Positions 1 through 9,473 of a stretch of DNA of 64,000 nucleotides are shown one piece after another. Location: NCBI RefSeq assembly GCF_903166585.1, contig NZ_CAESCM010000008.1, positions 124,001 to 188,000 on the forward strand, given 5' to 3'. Origin of the DNA: Pedobacter ghigonis (GTDB lineage Bacteria > Bacteroidota > Bacteroidia > Sphingobacteriales > Sphingobacteriaceae). The stretch's first letter is position 1, and each line of letters starts with the position of its first letter. A program made the position numbers and the translations under genes. The notes beneath the pieces are model-generated. The model worked only from the letters and a program-made list of their open reading frames with translations, had not been told where the DNA came from and made no database searches.

Positions 1-775
1 TATTGCGGTGCTTTGCTTCGTGTAAGATAAACCAGGCCCCTTCAATGGCATGACCGGGGTTTAACGTGCGGCCATCAATGTGATCGATAACCGAGCCATC
101 AGGCGCTACCTGCTCCATTACACATTGAATATCATCTTTAACAAAATCGCGTTTAATTTCTTCAATCCATTTCGAAATCCATTCATCACAACGTGGATCG
201 CCAATGGTTGCACGCAGCTGCTGCGCGGTATTCATCATAATCATAGGTACGCCAATTCCTTTTGCAGGCCGGGTATCGGTAAATTTTGCAGGTAATAAGC
301 CCGGCTGGGTGGCATATTCGATGCATTTGCCAAACAAATACCTGGCTTTTTCGGCTGCAGTTTCATCTCCACTGGCTTTTGCGTAAGCCGCATTGGCAAT
401 CACCGCAAAGGTTTCAGAAAAATAATAGCGCCTTTTGCGGATTGGTTTCCCCTCGCGTGTAACGTGGAAAAACATCTGTCCGTCGGTATCGAAGCAATGT
501 TGATTTAGAAAATCAATGCCCGATTTGGCCGCATCGAGCCACTCTTGTTTGGCTTCGACGGTATTATACAGCGTGGACAACAACCAGGCTGCCCGCCCCT
601 GAATCCAAACAGCTTTATCATCGTCAATCAGGCTGCCGTCTGCGTCACGCATAAACATATAGCCCCCATGTTCCTGATCTATTGATCGCGGAAACCAGAA
701 CGGAACGGTATTGTTAAGCAGCTGGTTTTGATAAAATGCGGCCAGTTGCTGCAATTCTTTCGAAGTATAACTCAT
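1..775 (-). CDS. N-acylglucosamine 2-epimerase (AGE) family protein, 3' end cut by window
   Basis: AGE-family epimerase, expected to interconvert ManNAc and GlcNAc in the cytoplasm. The visible N-terminal 258 residues begin MSYTSKELQQLAAFYQNQLL. They contain the alpha/alpha-barrel signatures of the family: an early HGGY segment, KAVWIQGRAAWLLS, and later DGRTLNPGHAIEGAWF, whose His is at a position typical of the AGE active site. No signal peptide is visible. It is the last visible gene of the leftward sialic acid operon, 5 bp after the esterase. After NanA makes ManNAc, this enzyme would yield GlcNAc, as in the Bacteroides lyase/epimerase/kinase route. Cellobiose 2-epimerases are in the same superfamily, so the substrate is inferred from context. 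The C-terminus lies outside the window. Confidence 0.88.
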   Translation of the reverse strand, partial: MSYTSKELQQLAAFYQNQLLNNTVPFWFPRSIDQEHGGYMFMRDADGSLIDDDKAVWIQGRAAWLLSTLYNTVEAKQEWLDAAKSGIDFLNQHCFDTDGQMFFHVTREGKPIRKRRYYFSETFAVIANAAYAKASGDETAAEKARYLFGKCIEYATQPGLLPAKFTDTRPAKGIGVPMIMMNTAQQLRATIGDPRCDEWISKWIEEIKRDFVKDDIQCVMEQVAPDGSVIDHIDGRTLNPGHAIEGAWFILHEAKHRN

Positions 776-780
776 TTTAA

Positions 781-2853
781 TTAAGGTATAGAAATGGAAA
801 ATGTAGAAGCAGGTAATCCCGCTTCATTAACTAAATTGGCTCTGGTAAAGGGCTGCCAGGCATACAAAACCTTGCTGATCGTTTTCCCGGGCGGAATGTT
901 GATATATATGCGGTTTTGAACAATACGGCCTTTAACCGGAAAATGTGCTCCGGTAATGTCTTCAAGTTCAAATCCGGTCAGCATGCCAGGGCCAGCGGTT
1001 TTAAGCTTTTTTGCCCTGGTAAAGTGCACCACAATGAAATTTTTAACTTTCGTTGCCTTCAAAACTACAGGCCCGCTTGCGGTTATGTTTTTATGATAGG
1101 TATTTTTTAATGCGAGCAGCGCCAGCCGTTCGCCGATTTCTTTTTTCTGTGCAGGATGCACATTCAGCGAATCGCCCAGATCGGAACTCACCGCCATGCC
1201 CAAATTGGGAATAACCGCCTGCAATTTCCGTTGCGCATCTCTGAAATAAGGCCAGGAAGGCCGGTCGATAGCCGACAGCTGTACGTAGTAAAACGGAAAA
1301 TTATCATTCCATTTTGCCCGCCAGCTTTTAACCAGTAAGGGAAATTCGTGGCTAAAAAGCTCAACATTGTGTGCATTGCTTTCTCCCTGATACCAGATCA
1401 CACCTTTTATCGGAAAATCAGTAAGTTTTGATATGCCTGCTTCGTAATTGTAAGCCGGTGCGTAAGGGTGTCGCTGTTTCGGATTGACCGCATTTTTTAA
1501 GTTTACATCGGCCCTGCTCCGTACCCAATCCTGTAAAAAGTCAGATTTACGCCAGTTATCCAGCATATCTACCAGTAAATCGTCGTGCTCTATGGTTTTT
1601 CTATCCAGCCACGATTCGAGTGGTGAACCGCCAACAGCCATTTGAATCAACCCTACCGGGATTTGCTGATCTGATACCAGTTTCTCAGCAAAATAATAGG
1701 CTACTGCCGAAAAATCGCCTGCTGCATTTTCATCTAATTTTGCCCAACTGCCCGAGAAATAATTTAGGGAATTGATACTGTTTAATGTTTGATCATTCCA
1801 TGAAACATTTTCGGTTTCGGCCAGAGGGTTAAACTTTAGTAACCTGACAGGACGTTTTTTATTCAAATGATTTAATGTGGCCTGGCCGGTGGCCGATGAC
1901 TTTAAAGGAAACGCCATATTCGATTGCCCCGAACAAAGCCATACATCGCCGATCAGGACATTTTTAAGCATCAGGCTGTTACCGTTGCAAACAAGCTTCA
2001 TCTGGTAAGGCCCACCGAATTTCATGGCCGGAAAGTTCAGCATCCATTTACCATCGGCACCTGCAACAGCGCGCCTCACCTGCTGGTTAAAATAAACGGT
2101 TACTTCTTCGTTTGCATTGGCCGTACCATAAACCGGGATGCTTTTATCGCGCTGCAGCACCATGTTATCGCTAAACAGGCCTTTCAATTTAAAACCACCA
2201 AAATTACCGGTTATGGCGCTGTAAATTGTTTTGGCAATGATAGCTGCACCTGTACTATCGGGATGCAGGTTATCGGCAAAGAGATCCGGCCGGTTATTTA
2301 AGGGTATATTGAGGTCGACAGGCACCAGTTTATTTGCCCTGGCAACCCCTAAAATCTTTTCCTGTACCTGCCAGTACCAATCGCGCGTGCCTGATTTAAA
2401 CCTCGGGTGGCCACTAAAAATTGGCGTAAGCTTACAGACAAACACCTTAAGCTTTGGATTTTGTTGTTTTAAGGTATCAATCAGCCATTGATAATCAGCC
2501 TGAAAGTTATCTTTATAATTGGGCCAGTTTCGCGGATCGGTATCATTTAAGCCCAAATGAATAATGGCTATATCAGCCCCGAAATTCAGTGCTTCGCGAA
2601 AAGCTTTTGTTTTAAAATAAGGATTGTGCCCCTTTTTTAACAAGGTTGCCCCGCTGTGCCCAAAATTTGCAACATGATAGCCATCACCCAAAAGCTGCTG
2701 CAATTGTGCAGGATAAGCCTGCTTTTCAGACTGATTTAACAAATAACCGGCGGTAACCGAATTACCTATACAGGCTACCTTTATTTTTTGCCCGTACAGA
2801 TTGGCACCGTTCAAAAAGACCAGCAGGATAATTAACCTACAAAAAATCTTCAT
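781..2853 (-). CDS. Sialate O-acetylesterase with tandem SGNH and SASA domains
   Basis: Secreted two-domain esterase of 690 aa, predicted to remove O-acetyl groups that block sialidase and lyase. A signal peptide ends near residue 21 (FLNGANLYGQ). Residues about 23-215 form a GDSL/SGNH hydrolase: block I is ACIGNSVTAG (GNS instead of GDS), the GxND block is GLNDTDPRNW, and the last block is DNLHPDSTG. Residues about 225-690 are a SASA-type sialate acetylesterase domain with WLCSGQSNMAFPL, GGSPLESWL and GVIWYQGESNAH. It lies 7 bp downstream of the sialidase in the same operon. Having two esterase units in one chain suggests action on differently placed acetyl groups; this is inference. Confidence 0.9.
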   Translation of the reverse strand: MKIFCRLIILLVFLNGANLYGQKIKVACIGNSVTAGYLLNQSEKQAYPAQLQQLLGDGYHVANFGHSGATLLKKGHNPYFKTKAFREALNFGADIAIIHLGLNDTDPRNWPNYKDNFQADYQWLIDTLKQQNPKLKVFVCKLTPIFSGHPRFKSGTRDWYWQVQEKILGVARANKLVPVDLNIPLNNRPDLFADNLHPDSTGAAIIAKTIYSAITGNFGGFKLKGLFSDNMVLQRDKSIPVYGTANANEEVTVYFNQQVRRAVAGADGKWMLNFPAMKFGGPYQMKLVCNGNSLMLKNVLIGDVWLCSGQSNMAFPLKSSATGQATLNHLNKKRPVRLLKFNPLAETENVSWNDQTLNSINSLNYFSGSWAKLDENAAGDFSAVAYYFAEKLVSDQQIPVGLIQMAVGGSPLESWLDRKTIEHDDLLVDMLDNWRKSDFLQDWVRSRADVNLKNAVNPKQRHPYAPAYNYEAGISKLTDFPIKGVIWYQGESNAHNVELFSHEFPLLVKSWRAKWNDNFPFYYVQLSAIDRPSWPYFRDAQRKLQAVIPNLGMAVSSDLGDSLNVHPAQKKEIGERLALLALKNTYHKNITASGPVVLKATKVKNFIVVHFTRAKKLKTAGPGMLTGFELEDITGAHFPVKGRIVQNRIYINIPPGKTISKVLYAWQPFTRANLVNEAGLPASTFSISIP

Positions 2854-2860
2854 GGCGGGT

Positions 2861-4417
2861 TTACTTAATTATTTCACTTACAGGAATGCGCACAAAATAC
2901 AGATCCCTTACCCCCTCATAAAAGAAACCAATTGTTTTATCATCAATTTTAGTGAGTGAGGAATAACCGTAAAATCTCCGTTCATCAATAAGCAACTGGT
3001 TCTTAAGATCCCAGCTTTCGCCCAAATCTAAGCTGGCTTTAATGGTTAAATTGTAGCGCATGGTTTGCGCATTATCGTTACCGAAAAACACCACTTCCTT
3101 TTGCTTTCCTTTAACATTTACACTGGCTTTTATAAAACTGGCCATGCATACAGGGTCGGCTAAGGTACGGTAAGAGGTTGGATGCTCAAGCCAGGTTTTA
3201 CCCATATCATTTGTAGTGGCTACACTTCTAAAACTCCCGCGGTTATCGCGCATGTTCAGCATTAAAACGCCTGGTGTTGTTTCTATGATCTGACTTTCGG
3301 TCGTGTTCGGTTTTGGACCGTCTTCAGTTTTCCAGGTTTTGCCGTGATCGTTACTGTAAACCAATGTAGAATAAGGCATGGCGTGTTCGTCCCAGTACTG
3401 TGCGGCAAATACCAGTTTACCATCTGCCATGGCAATTCCACTGCCGGGGCCATTAAAAAACAGGTTCCAGGCGGGATCTTTTGTACCCGCCGTAATACTT
3501 TTGGGTGCCGACCAGGTAAGGCCATCGTCATCGCTGCTCACCAATACCAGCTGACCGGTAACATCTTCCGATAAACCAGGTTTAGAACCAGCAATAGAGC
3601 GATTTCCCTTGCTCCACAAGGCTGCCACCCATATTTTTTTGGTAACCGGATCAAACAGTACAGCCGGATCGCCTACGCCATTGTTTTCGTTGGGTTCGCC
3701 CATATCCATAATCACTTTTGTGGCTTGCCAGTTTCGGCCGCCATCGGTACTGCGGCTCATGCCTACATCAATATTGCCCGGCAAATCGCCCGAATTTTTA
3801 TAGCGGATATCGTACACCGTAATCAAAGTACCCCTATCAGTAGTAGCCATGCCTGGAATCCGGTAAGTATTTACACCATCATCGCCAGCCTTCTTAATTG
3901 CTACCCCCAATCTTTTTACATAACCGGCACCTTCTTCTACAACGCGATAATTTTTTGCGCGGGCATCTTCCAGCTGGTTCACATGAAATTCGATTTTCGA
4001 ATCGATATCAGCATCAGGCTTAAGTTTGGCGGTAAACCAAATGTAGTGCATGCCCGGTTTTAGGTTAAGGTTTACATCGAACCCCATATTTACCGTTGCA
4101 GGGTTAACAGAAAGCAGTTTATTTTTCCCTGAAAAAAGCGGTTCCATACCGGTAAAGTAGACCTCAATTTTTTCGATGGCTTTTATTCCATCGGGATTCA
4201 GCTTTGCCGTGATTTTTTTAAACGGAGTTTCTGTCCCCGCCGGCACATAAACCATTACACGCACAAGCTGATTGTTTTCTATTCCTTTTAAAACCGGAAT
4301 TACCTGGGCAGTAGAAATAATTTCGATACCTTTTTGCGAAAAAGCATTGAGTGTACAAATGGTAAGCAGGGCTAAAACGCCGAGCTGTATTTTAAATTTT
4401 ATAAATTTCATGATCAT
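2861..4417 (-). CDS. nanH: Exo-alpha-sialidase (GH33)
   Basis: Secreted sialidase that cleaves terminal sialic acid from glycans. The start chosen reads MIMKFIKFKIQLGVLALL and gives a normal signal peptide ending at NAFSQ. Starts at 4447 (overlapping the upstream gene) and 4411 are possible. An N-terminal beta-sandwich of about 150 residues precedes the catalytic six-bladed propeller. The propeller shows the arginine-containing YRIPGMATTDRGTLI (FRIP-type) motif and five Asp-box repeats: RSTDGGRNW, SSDDDGLTW, SNDHGKTW, TNDMGKTW and SLDLGESW. A late FYEGVRDLYFVRIP segment fits the catalytic Glu/Tyr region. It sits between the MFS transporter and the acetylesterase. Confidence 0.93.
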   Translation of the reverse strand: MIMKFIKFKIQLGVLALLTICTLNAFSQKGIEIISTAQVIPVLKGIENNQLVRVMVYVPAGTETPFKKITAKLNPDGIKAIEKIEVYFTGMEPLFSGKNKLLSVNPATVNMGFDVNLNLKPGMHYIWFTAKLKPDADIDSKIEFHVNQLEDARAKNYRVVEEGAGYVKRLGVAIKKAGDDGVNTYRIPGMATTDRGTLITVYDIRYKNSGDLPGNIDVGMSRSTDGGRNWQATKVIMDMGEPNENNGVGDPAVLFDPVTKKIWVAALWSKGNRSIAGSKPGLSEDVTGQLVLVSSDDDGLTWSAPKSITAGTKDPAWNLFFNGPGSGIAMADGKLVFAAQYWDEHAMPYSTLVYSNDHGKTWKTEDGPKPNTTESQIIETTPGVLMLNMRDNRGSFRSVATTNDMGKTWLEHPTSYRTLADPVCMASFIKASVNVKGKQKEVVFFGNDNAQTMRYNLTIKASLDLGESWDLKNQLLIDERRFYGYSSLTKIDDKTIGFFYEGVRDLYFVRIPVSEIIK

Positions 4418-4427
4418 TTTTGTTGAG

Positions 4428-5660
4428 TTAAGCATCTTCAAAATCATTAAACTTCGGACGCAGAAAATAGAGCTGAATCATTAATGCAACCAATACAATA
4501 ACCGAAAGCATGGCAAAATCTTTACCCAAACTACCCGAGTCGGTAGATTTGCCCAGGAAATCGGTGATAAAAGCCCCCGCAAATACCCCGGTCATATTCA
4601 TAATACCATAGGCAGTGGCCCTGTACTTAGCCGAAACAAACTGGCAAAGTATGGGCATATTGTTGGCATCGAACATACCATATCCGAAACCGAAGCAAAA
4701 AGCTGCCCCAATAATGTTCAGTAAGGAATGGCCAAAACCAATTAACAATAGCGATGGAATGGTTAAAGCCAAACCAATGGCACTGGTATAAATGCGGCCT
4801 TTAATATTTTTCTGTACCCACCTGTCAGATAGAATCCCGCCAAAAATTACCCCTAAAAATGAGGATGCGGCAATGGTGATAGTCGAAATAGGTCCGGCTT
4901 GTGCCATATCTATTTTCAGGTTATTGGCAAACAAAGTAGGAAGCCAGTTTTTGGTTGCCCAGCCCGGTAAACTCGGAATGGCAAAATAAATGAGGATAAT
5001 CCAAAAGGAAATGTTGCTGAATAATAATGCCAGACCTTTAAAAAGATTAGGCTTTACCCGAATGGTTTCCTTTTCGTGGGTGCTCGAAGCCTTTTTCTCG
5101 TGTAAAAAGAAAACCAGTACCAGCGCATAAACGATTCCTACCAAACCAAAAGAATGAAAGGTAGCCTGCCAGGAAAATTTTGAGGCAATGGTTGCTCCAA
5201 AACCACCCAGGGCCTGCCCCATGTACAAACCGGTCATATGAATGCCAATAGCTACCGACCTTGTTTTGGAACTATGATAATCGGCAATAAGCGATAAACC
5301 TGCCGGAATATACAATGCCTCACTCACCCCCATCAGTGCCCTGAGCCAGTAAATTTGGTTAAAAGTGGTGGCATAACCCATTAAAAAAGTAACCGCCGAC
5401 CATACCAGTAAACTACCAACAATTAACCATTTACGATTCAGTTTATCGGCAATAATACCCGATATGGGGCTCATAAAGCCATAAATCCACAGAAAAATGG
5501 CCATCAGGTAACCAAAATTAGTTGCCGATTGCAAGTCTGCAATATCCAGCTGCATAGCCGGCCGCATGGTAGAAAGCATTTGGCGGTCCATGTAATTCAG
5601 CAGGGCCACAAACCAAAGTAAGCCAACCACTACCCATGCATATCTTTTTGTTTCTCTCAT
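4428..5660 (-). CDS. MFS transporter, probable inner-membrane sialic acid importer
   Basis: Major facilitator protein of 410 aa with about 12 predicted membrane segments and a central cytoplasmic loop near residues 190-205 (KKASSTHEKETIRVK). The first helix is followed by LLNYMDRQMLSTMRPAM, a layout seen in the anion:cation symporter branch. The ATG overlaps the stop of the upstream mutarotase gene by 4 bp, so the two are translationally coupled. Its place between mutarotase and sialidase, with lyase and SusCD upstream, makes it the likely Neu5Ac importer (NanT-type role). The substrate is inferred from context; the sequence alone shows only the superfamily. Confidence 0.88.
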   Translation of the reverse strand: MRETKRYAWVVVGLLWFVALLNYMDRQMLSTMRPAMQLDIADLQSATNFGYLMAIFLWIYGFMSPISGIIADKLNRKWLIVGSLLVWSAVTFLMGYATTFNQIYWLRALMGVSEALYIPAGLSLIADYHSSKTRSVAIGIHMTGLYMGQALGGFGATIASKFSWQATFHSFGLVGIVYALVLVFFLHEKKASSTHEKETIRVKPNLFKGLALLFSNISFWIILIYFAIPSLPGWATKNWLPTLFANNLKIDMAQAGPISTITIAASSFLGVIFGGILSDRWVQKNIKGRIYTSAIGLALTIPSLLLIGFGHSLLNIIGAAFCFGFGYGMFDANNMPILCQFVSAKYRATAYGIMNMTGVFAGAFITDFLGKSTDSGSLGKDFAMLSVIVLVALMIQLYFLRPKFNDFEDA

Positions 5661-6799
5661 TTGGTTACTTTTATTTTACCCGACAAAATTTTCGGGGTGC
5701 GTACACCAGCTTTAATTTCCCCGCCTGCAATGATAATTTCATTCCCAAACCATACGGCCTGAGTAGTAACCGTTCCGTAAGGCATAATTCCTGAAATTAC
5801 CGTCCAGGTATTGCTGGCAATATTGTATTTTAATACTTTCTGACTAAAACCAGGGTGAGCGGCCTGAATAACGGCTTTGCTCTGGTTCAGTTTCGCTTTT
5901 CTTTCAGGATCTTTTTCCCGGTCTATCTCCCCGATCAGCTTTTCTACCTGATGGAAAGTTTTACCCTCGTCGCCACTAAACACCAGAAGCTCTTGTTTTG
6001 CAGTAATACCACAAGCTGCAGCCAATGGATTTGGCAAAGCTGCTTTGGCCTTCCAAACCGGATCATTTACATCAAACATCCATACGTTTTTATAAATGGT
6101 ACTGGTATCGCCCACATTGCTTTTCCTGCCACCTATCATAAAGATTTTCGTTCCCGCGCTTAGCAATACGCTATGCGAAACTGCTTGCGGCAGGTTAATT
6201 AATTTTTTCCAGCCCTGCTGCGCATTTTTCAGATCGAGCAATAGAAACTGATCTGTAGCTCCACCCCCTGTTTCACCTCCTGCCAGGTACAAAATATCGC
6301 CCACCAGTGTTAAAGCGGCATTGGTTAAGCCAGCAGGCAAATCAGCCAGGGTATTAAAGGTTAACTGGCCATTTTCCCATTTCATGATAAAAACGCTTTT
6401 GCTTAATCCTGTTTCATTTTCGCCACCGGCAATTACAATTCCTCCGGGCGTGCTACATACAGCCGCATAAGCCAGATTAAATGGCAATTTGGCTTGATAT
6501 TGCCTTAAAACCAACCCACGGGCCATTTTCCGGTAAATAAAAATATCGTTGTAATATTTCTTTTTACCGCCTTCCCAGGGCATATTATCAGGAAAGTTCG
6601 TTCCGCCGGCTATAAAAAGCAAGTGTTGGTGGCTGCCCGTAATGGCACCAGCCAAACCGATTGTTTGACTTTGCAGCTGTGCAGGCGGAATTTTAGCTAC
6701 CACATCCCAACTTATGTTATGAATGTGTTGCTGTGCCCGTAATTCTGGAGATATAATTGAGGTAAGCAAGAAAGTAAAATATAAAATGAGTTTTTTCAT
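5657..6799 (-). CDS. Cyclically permuted mutarotase, NanM-like Kelch protein
   Basis: Exported Kelch-type beta-propeller of 380 aa resembling TIGR03548 (cyclically permuted mutarotase), related to NanM. It would speed conversion of alpha-Neu5Ac released by sialidase to the beta anomer. The signal peptide is MKKLILYFTFLLTSIIS with cleavage near LRAQ. Kelch repeats show paired glycines: LLFIAGGTNFPD, GIVIAGGENETG, ILYLAGGETGGG, KIFMIGGRKS and EIIIAGGE. The permuted N-terminus starts with the strand that closes the last blade. It is flanked by nanA (87 bp upstream) and the MFS gene (4-bp overlap), which supports a role in sialic acid handling. Confidence 0.88.
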   Translation of the reverse strand: MKKLILYFTFLLTSIISPELRAQQHIHNISWDVVAKIPPAQLQSQTIGLAGAITGSHQHLLFIAGGTNFPDNMPWEGGKKKYYNDIFIYRKMARGLVLRQYQAKLPFNLAYAAVCSTPGGIVIAGGENETGLSKSVFIMKWENGQLTFNTLADLPAGLTNAALTLVGDILYLAGGETGGGATDQFLLLDLKNAQQGWKKLINLPQAVSHSVLLSAGTKIFMIGGRKSNVGDTSTIYKNVWMFDVNDPVWKAKAALPNPLAAACGITAKQELLVFSGDEGKTFHQVEKLIGEIDREKDPERKAKLNQSKAVIQAAHPGFSQKVLKYNIASNTWTVISGIMPYGTVTTQAVWFGNEIIIAGGEIKAGVRTPKILSGKIKVTK

Positions 6800-6886
6800 T
6801 AATGCGAAATGGGATTTAAATAAAGATAACCATTGCCGAACGATAATTAAGACGATGCTTCACCTTTAAACCTTTTCTGTTTTTGA

Positions 6887-7810
6887 TTAGTTCGTTGACC
6901 TAAAAGCAGCAAAATCTAAATTTTCGACCTCGCTTTTAAAACTTTCAAATTGTTGCTGATCCATATTTTTGACTGGTAGCCTAAATCCCCCGCAGTCGAT
7001 ATCAACCAATTTCATGTAGGCTTTACCTGTTGCAATACCACCGTATTTACCCAATAAACGGATAAAATCAATCGATTTCTGCTGAAGTGCAGCCGCAGTT
7101 TGCAAATCGTTTTTTTCAAAAGCAGCAAATAGTTTGTGGTATAGCGGTGTAAGGTAATTAAATGTACTGCCCACAGCTCCTTTTGTACCTAAAACCAATG
7201 CCGAAAGCATATTTTCGTCGCGGCCCCAAAGCATATCGTATTTACCGCCATTAAAATTCATGCAGGAAAGGAAATCCATAAAATCCTCATGGGTATATTT
7301 TACACCGGCAAAGTTTGGTATTTTACCATCTACAGCGGCCAGCAAATCGATCATATTGAGGTTTGCACCTGTTAATACGGGTATGTGGTAATAGTAAAAA
7401 GGCATATTGGGAACCTCGGCAGCAATTTCGGCACACATTTCGGCTAAAACCGAAACATTACCCGGCTTGAAATATGACGGTGCAGTAAAGGAAACACCGT
7501 ATAAACCAACTTCAAGAGCGTGTTTAGCCAGCGACTTACAATCGGCCAGGCAGGTACCGCCCAATAAAGTCATTACTTTAAAGTCAGCATCTCGCGCTGT
7601 TGCCTTACCCCATGCCACTGCAACTTTCATTTTCTCTTCTTTGGTCAAGGAAACGCCTTCGCCTGTTGATCCGCAGATAAAAGCACCGGTAACACCATTT
7701 TGCTTTAAAAACTGATAGTATCCGGGAATCACCTCCAGGTTTAGTTCCCCGTTGGCGTGAAAGGGTGTAAAAGGAGCAGCAATTAACCCTTGTAAATGTT
7801 CGTAGTTCAT
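6887..7810 (-). CDS. nanA: N-acetylneuraminate lyase
   Basis: Cytoplasmic class I aldolase of the DapA/NanA family, 307 aa, cleaving Neu5Ac to ManNAc and pyruvate. The carboxylate-binding motif GSTGEG is at residues 47-52. The catalytic Tyr lies in FYYYHIP (about 137-143), and the Schiff-base Lys is K171 in FAGVKYTHEDF. The N-terminal AAPFTPF is typical of the family. Other DapA relatives (KDG aldolases, dihydrodipicolinate synthase) share these motifs. The neighbouring sialidase, mutarotase and epimerase settle the NanA assignment. It follows susD after an 81-bp gap that holds a strong hairpin. Confidence 0.95.
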   Translation of the reverse strand: MNYEHLQGLIAAPFTPFHANGELNLEVIPGYYQFLKQNGVTGAFICGSTGEGVSLTKEEKMKVAVAWGKATARDADFKVMTLLGGTCLADCKSLAKHALEVGLYGVSFTAPSYFKPGNVSVLAEMCAEIAAEVPNMPFYYYHIPVLTGANLNMIDLLAAVDGKIPNFAGVKYTHEDFMDFLSCMNFNGGKYDMLWGRDENMLSALVLGTKGAVGSTFNYLTPLYHKLFAAFEKNDLQTAAALQQKSIDFIRLLGKYGGIATGKAYMKLVDIDCGGFRLPVKNMDQQQFESFKSEVENLDFAAFRSTN

Positions 7811-7849
7811 ATTAAAATTTAAAATAGATAAAATGTATTTTGACCTAAA

Positions 7850-7883
7850 TTAACTACCGGGCAATATCACTCCCGGTAGTTAA
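7850..7883 (-). promoter_or_regulatory. Perfect 12-bp hairpin between susD and nanA
   Basis: TTAACTACCGGG and CCCGGTAGTTAA flank a 10-nt loop; all 12 pairs match. It lies just after the susD stop within a co-directional operon. In the sense of transcription it is followed only by a short TTTA tract. It is therefore either a leaky terminator or a 3'-end stabiliser that keeps the susCD transcript more abundant than the downstream catabolic part. Confidence 0.7.
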
Positions 7884-7891
7884 TTGTTTTA

Positions 7892-9463
7892 TTACGTTCC
7901 TTTATATCCAGGATTCTGATCGTTTTTTAAGGTTTCATCCTGATTCAACGTCGATAAATCAATTGGCCATAAAAGCTTGTGATTTTGGCCGGTAATGTTA
8001 TCCAAAACACCAACCAATGGCAAATCTTTACGGAAAGCCAGCGGATTACCCGAAGCATCCTGCATTCTGCGCAAATCGTACCAGCGTTTACCCTCAGCAA
8101 CAAATTCTTTTGTCCTTTCTGTAAATATTGCCAACTCATTTTGCTCAAAAGTACCATTAACAAATGCCGGGGCAGTGGTTGGTGCATAAGCACGGTTGCG
8201 GATAATCATCATTTCTGCTGCCGGACTCTGGCCTTGTTTGTTTTTCACTTCGGCTAACATTAAATATGCATCTGCAACGCGATATACCGGAAAATCGTCA
8301 GCATAACTACGCGCTCCTTCTACCACCACACCAGGAAACTTACGTAGGTTTGTAGCATGAATAGTTCCTTTATTGAAATTTAGAAATGTAGCATTTGCGC
8401 GTGTATCGTTAGCATCGAATAAGTTGTACAGTTCTATTTTGTATTCATAGCGAATAATTGTTCCACCACCATTTACTTGCAATGGATCGGCTGGAATAGC
8501 AACGCCTTTATCATCAACATAACCAGTTAAAGGATCGGTAATGGCATAAATAAACTGAGCATAACTATTTGTAGCCTCACCAAACTGGTTTCGCATTGCC
8601 ATAATAATTTCGCTATTGCCTTTACTCGCCGTTATGCTTGCCGATTTAAAAACATTCCCAAAGTCGGTTAACAACGTATATTTCGAAATTACATCTTCCA
8701 AAGCTGTTCTTGCAATAGCTAAGTCGGCCACAGTAGTGGTTGGTGCTGCGCCATCTGTTTTAACTTTAGCCGACCACAAATATACCTCCGCCTTTAGCAT
8801 TTGTGTAGCGCCAAGAGACCATTGAGCCTTTTGAAATTTAGTGGTATAATTGGTCCCGAAACTTGATGTCGATTTGTCGATATCAGCTTTAATAAAATCG
8901 AGGGTTTCTTTTTCAGTTTTCGCCCTTGGTAAATACATTTCCTGGGCCGATTTTGGATTTTTAAGCAATAAGGTTGGCTCTATTGCCAAAGGCACCCTTC
9001 CGAAGGTACGGAACAAATGAAAGTAATAAAATGCCCTTATTCCGTAAGCCTGACCTAAATAATAAGCCTTATCAGTTGATGAAAGATAGCTTGCCTGTTC
9101 TACCTGATAAATAAAATTATTAACGTCAAAAATAGGCCTGTAAAATCCAGACCAACCAGATATGCCCGTACTTGATTCGCGGATATCCTGATTGATGATG
9201 TTTGCTGAATTTAAAGAAGCTGTACCAGTAAAGCTGGTCCCCGTTCTTAAAGTTCCGCCACGTAATTCACCCAGCGTAAAAATGGTAAACTGGAAGCCTC
9301 TTAATTGACTATGCAGACCAATCATTCCGCCATCTACCTGGGCTGGGCTTTTCCAGAAAGTTTCACTTGCAAAATAATCTTCGGGTGTCAGCTGTAATTT
9401 TTTACATGCACTAAATGTAGTGCTCAATATAATTAAGGCTAAGCCTGTTAATATCTTTTTCAT
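7892..9463 (-). CDS. SusD/RagB-type outer membrane lipoprotein, sialic acid locus
   Basis: Surface glycan-binding lipoprotein of 523 aa that pairs with the adjacent SusC (NanU-like role by context). The signal is MKKILTGLALIILSTTFSAC with the lipidated Cys at residue 20, followed by KKLQLTPEDYF, a typical SusD start. A TPR-like helical region includes YGIRAFYYFHLFRTFG, and the C-terminal RagB part has RTKEFVAEGKRWYDLRRM. It starts 10 bp after the SusC stop. Binding to sialylated glycans or free sialic acid is inferred from the operon. Confidence 0.93.
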   Translation of the reverse strand: MKKILTGLALIILSTTFSACKKLQLTPEDYFASETFWKSPAQVDGGMIGLHSQLRGFQFTIFTLGELRGGTLRTGTSFTGTASLNSANIINQDIRESSTGISGWSGFYRPIFDVNNFIYQVEQASYLSSTDKAYYLGQAYGIRAFYYFHLFRTFGRVPLAIEPTLLLKNPKSAQEMYLPRAKTEKETLDFIKADIDKSTSSFGTNYTTKFQKAQWSLGATQMLKAEVYLWSAKVKTDGAAPTTTVADLAIARTALEDVISKYTLLTDFGNVFKSASITASKGNSEIIMAMRNQFGEATNSYAQFIYAITDPLTGYVDDKGVAIPADPLQVNGGGTIIRYEYKIELYNLFDANDTRANATFLNFNKGTIHATNLRKFPGVVVEGARSYADDFPVYRVADAYLMLAEVKNKQGQSPAAEMMIIRNRAYAPTTAPAFVNGTFEQNELAIFTERTKEFVAEGKRWYDLRRMQDASGNPLAFRKDLPLVGVLDNITGQNHKLLWPIDLSTLNQDETLKNDQNPGYKGT

Positions 9464-9473
9464 TGTAGTTTAA

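Noticed and set aside
1924..2301. Plus-strand open frame of 125 aa
   Set aside because: Antisense shadow of the acetylesterase gene without recognisable features.
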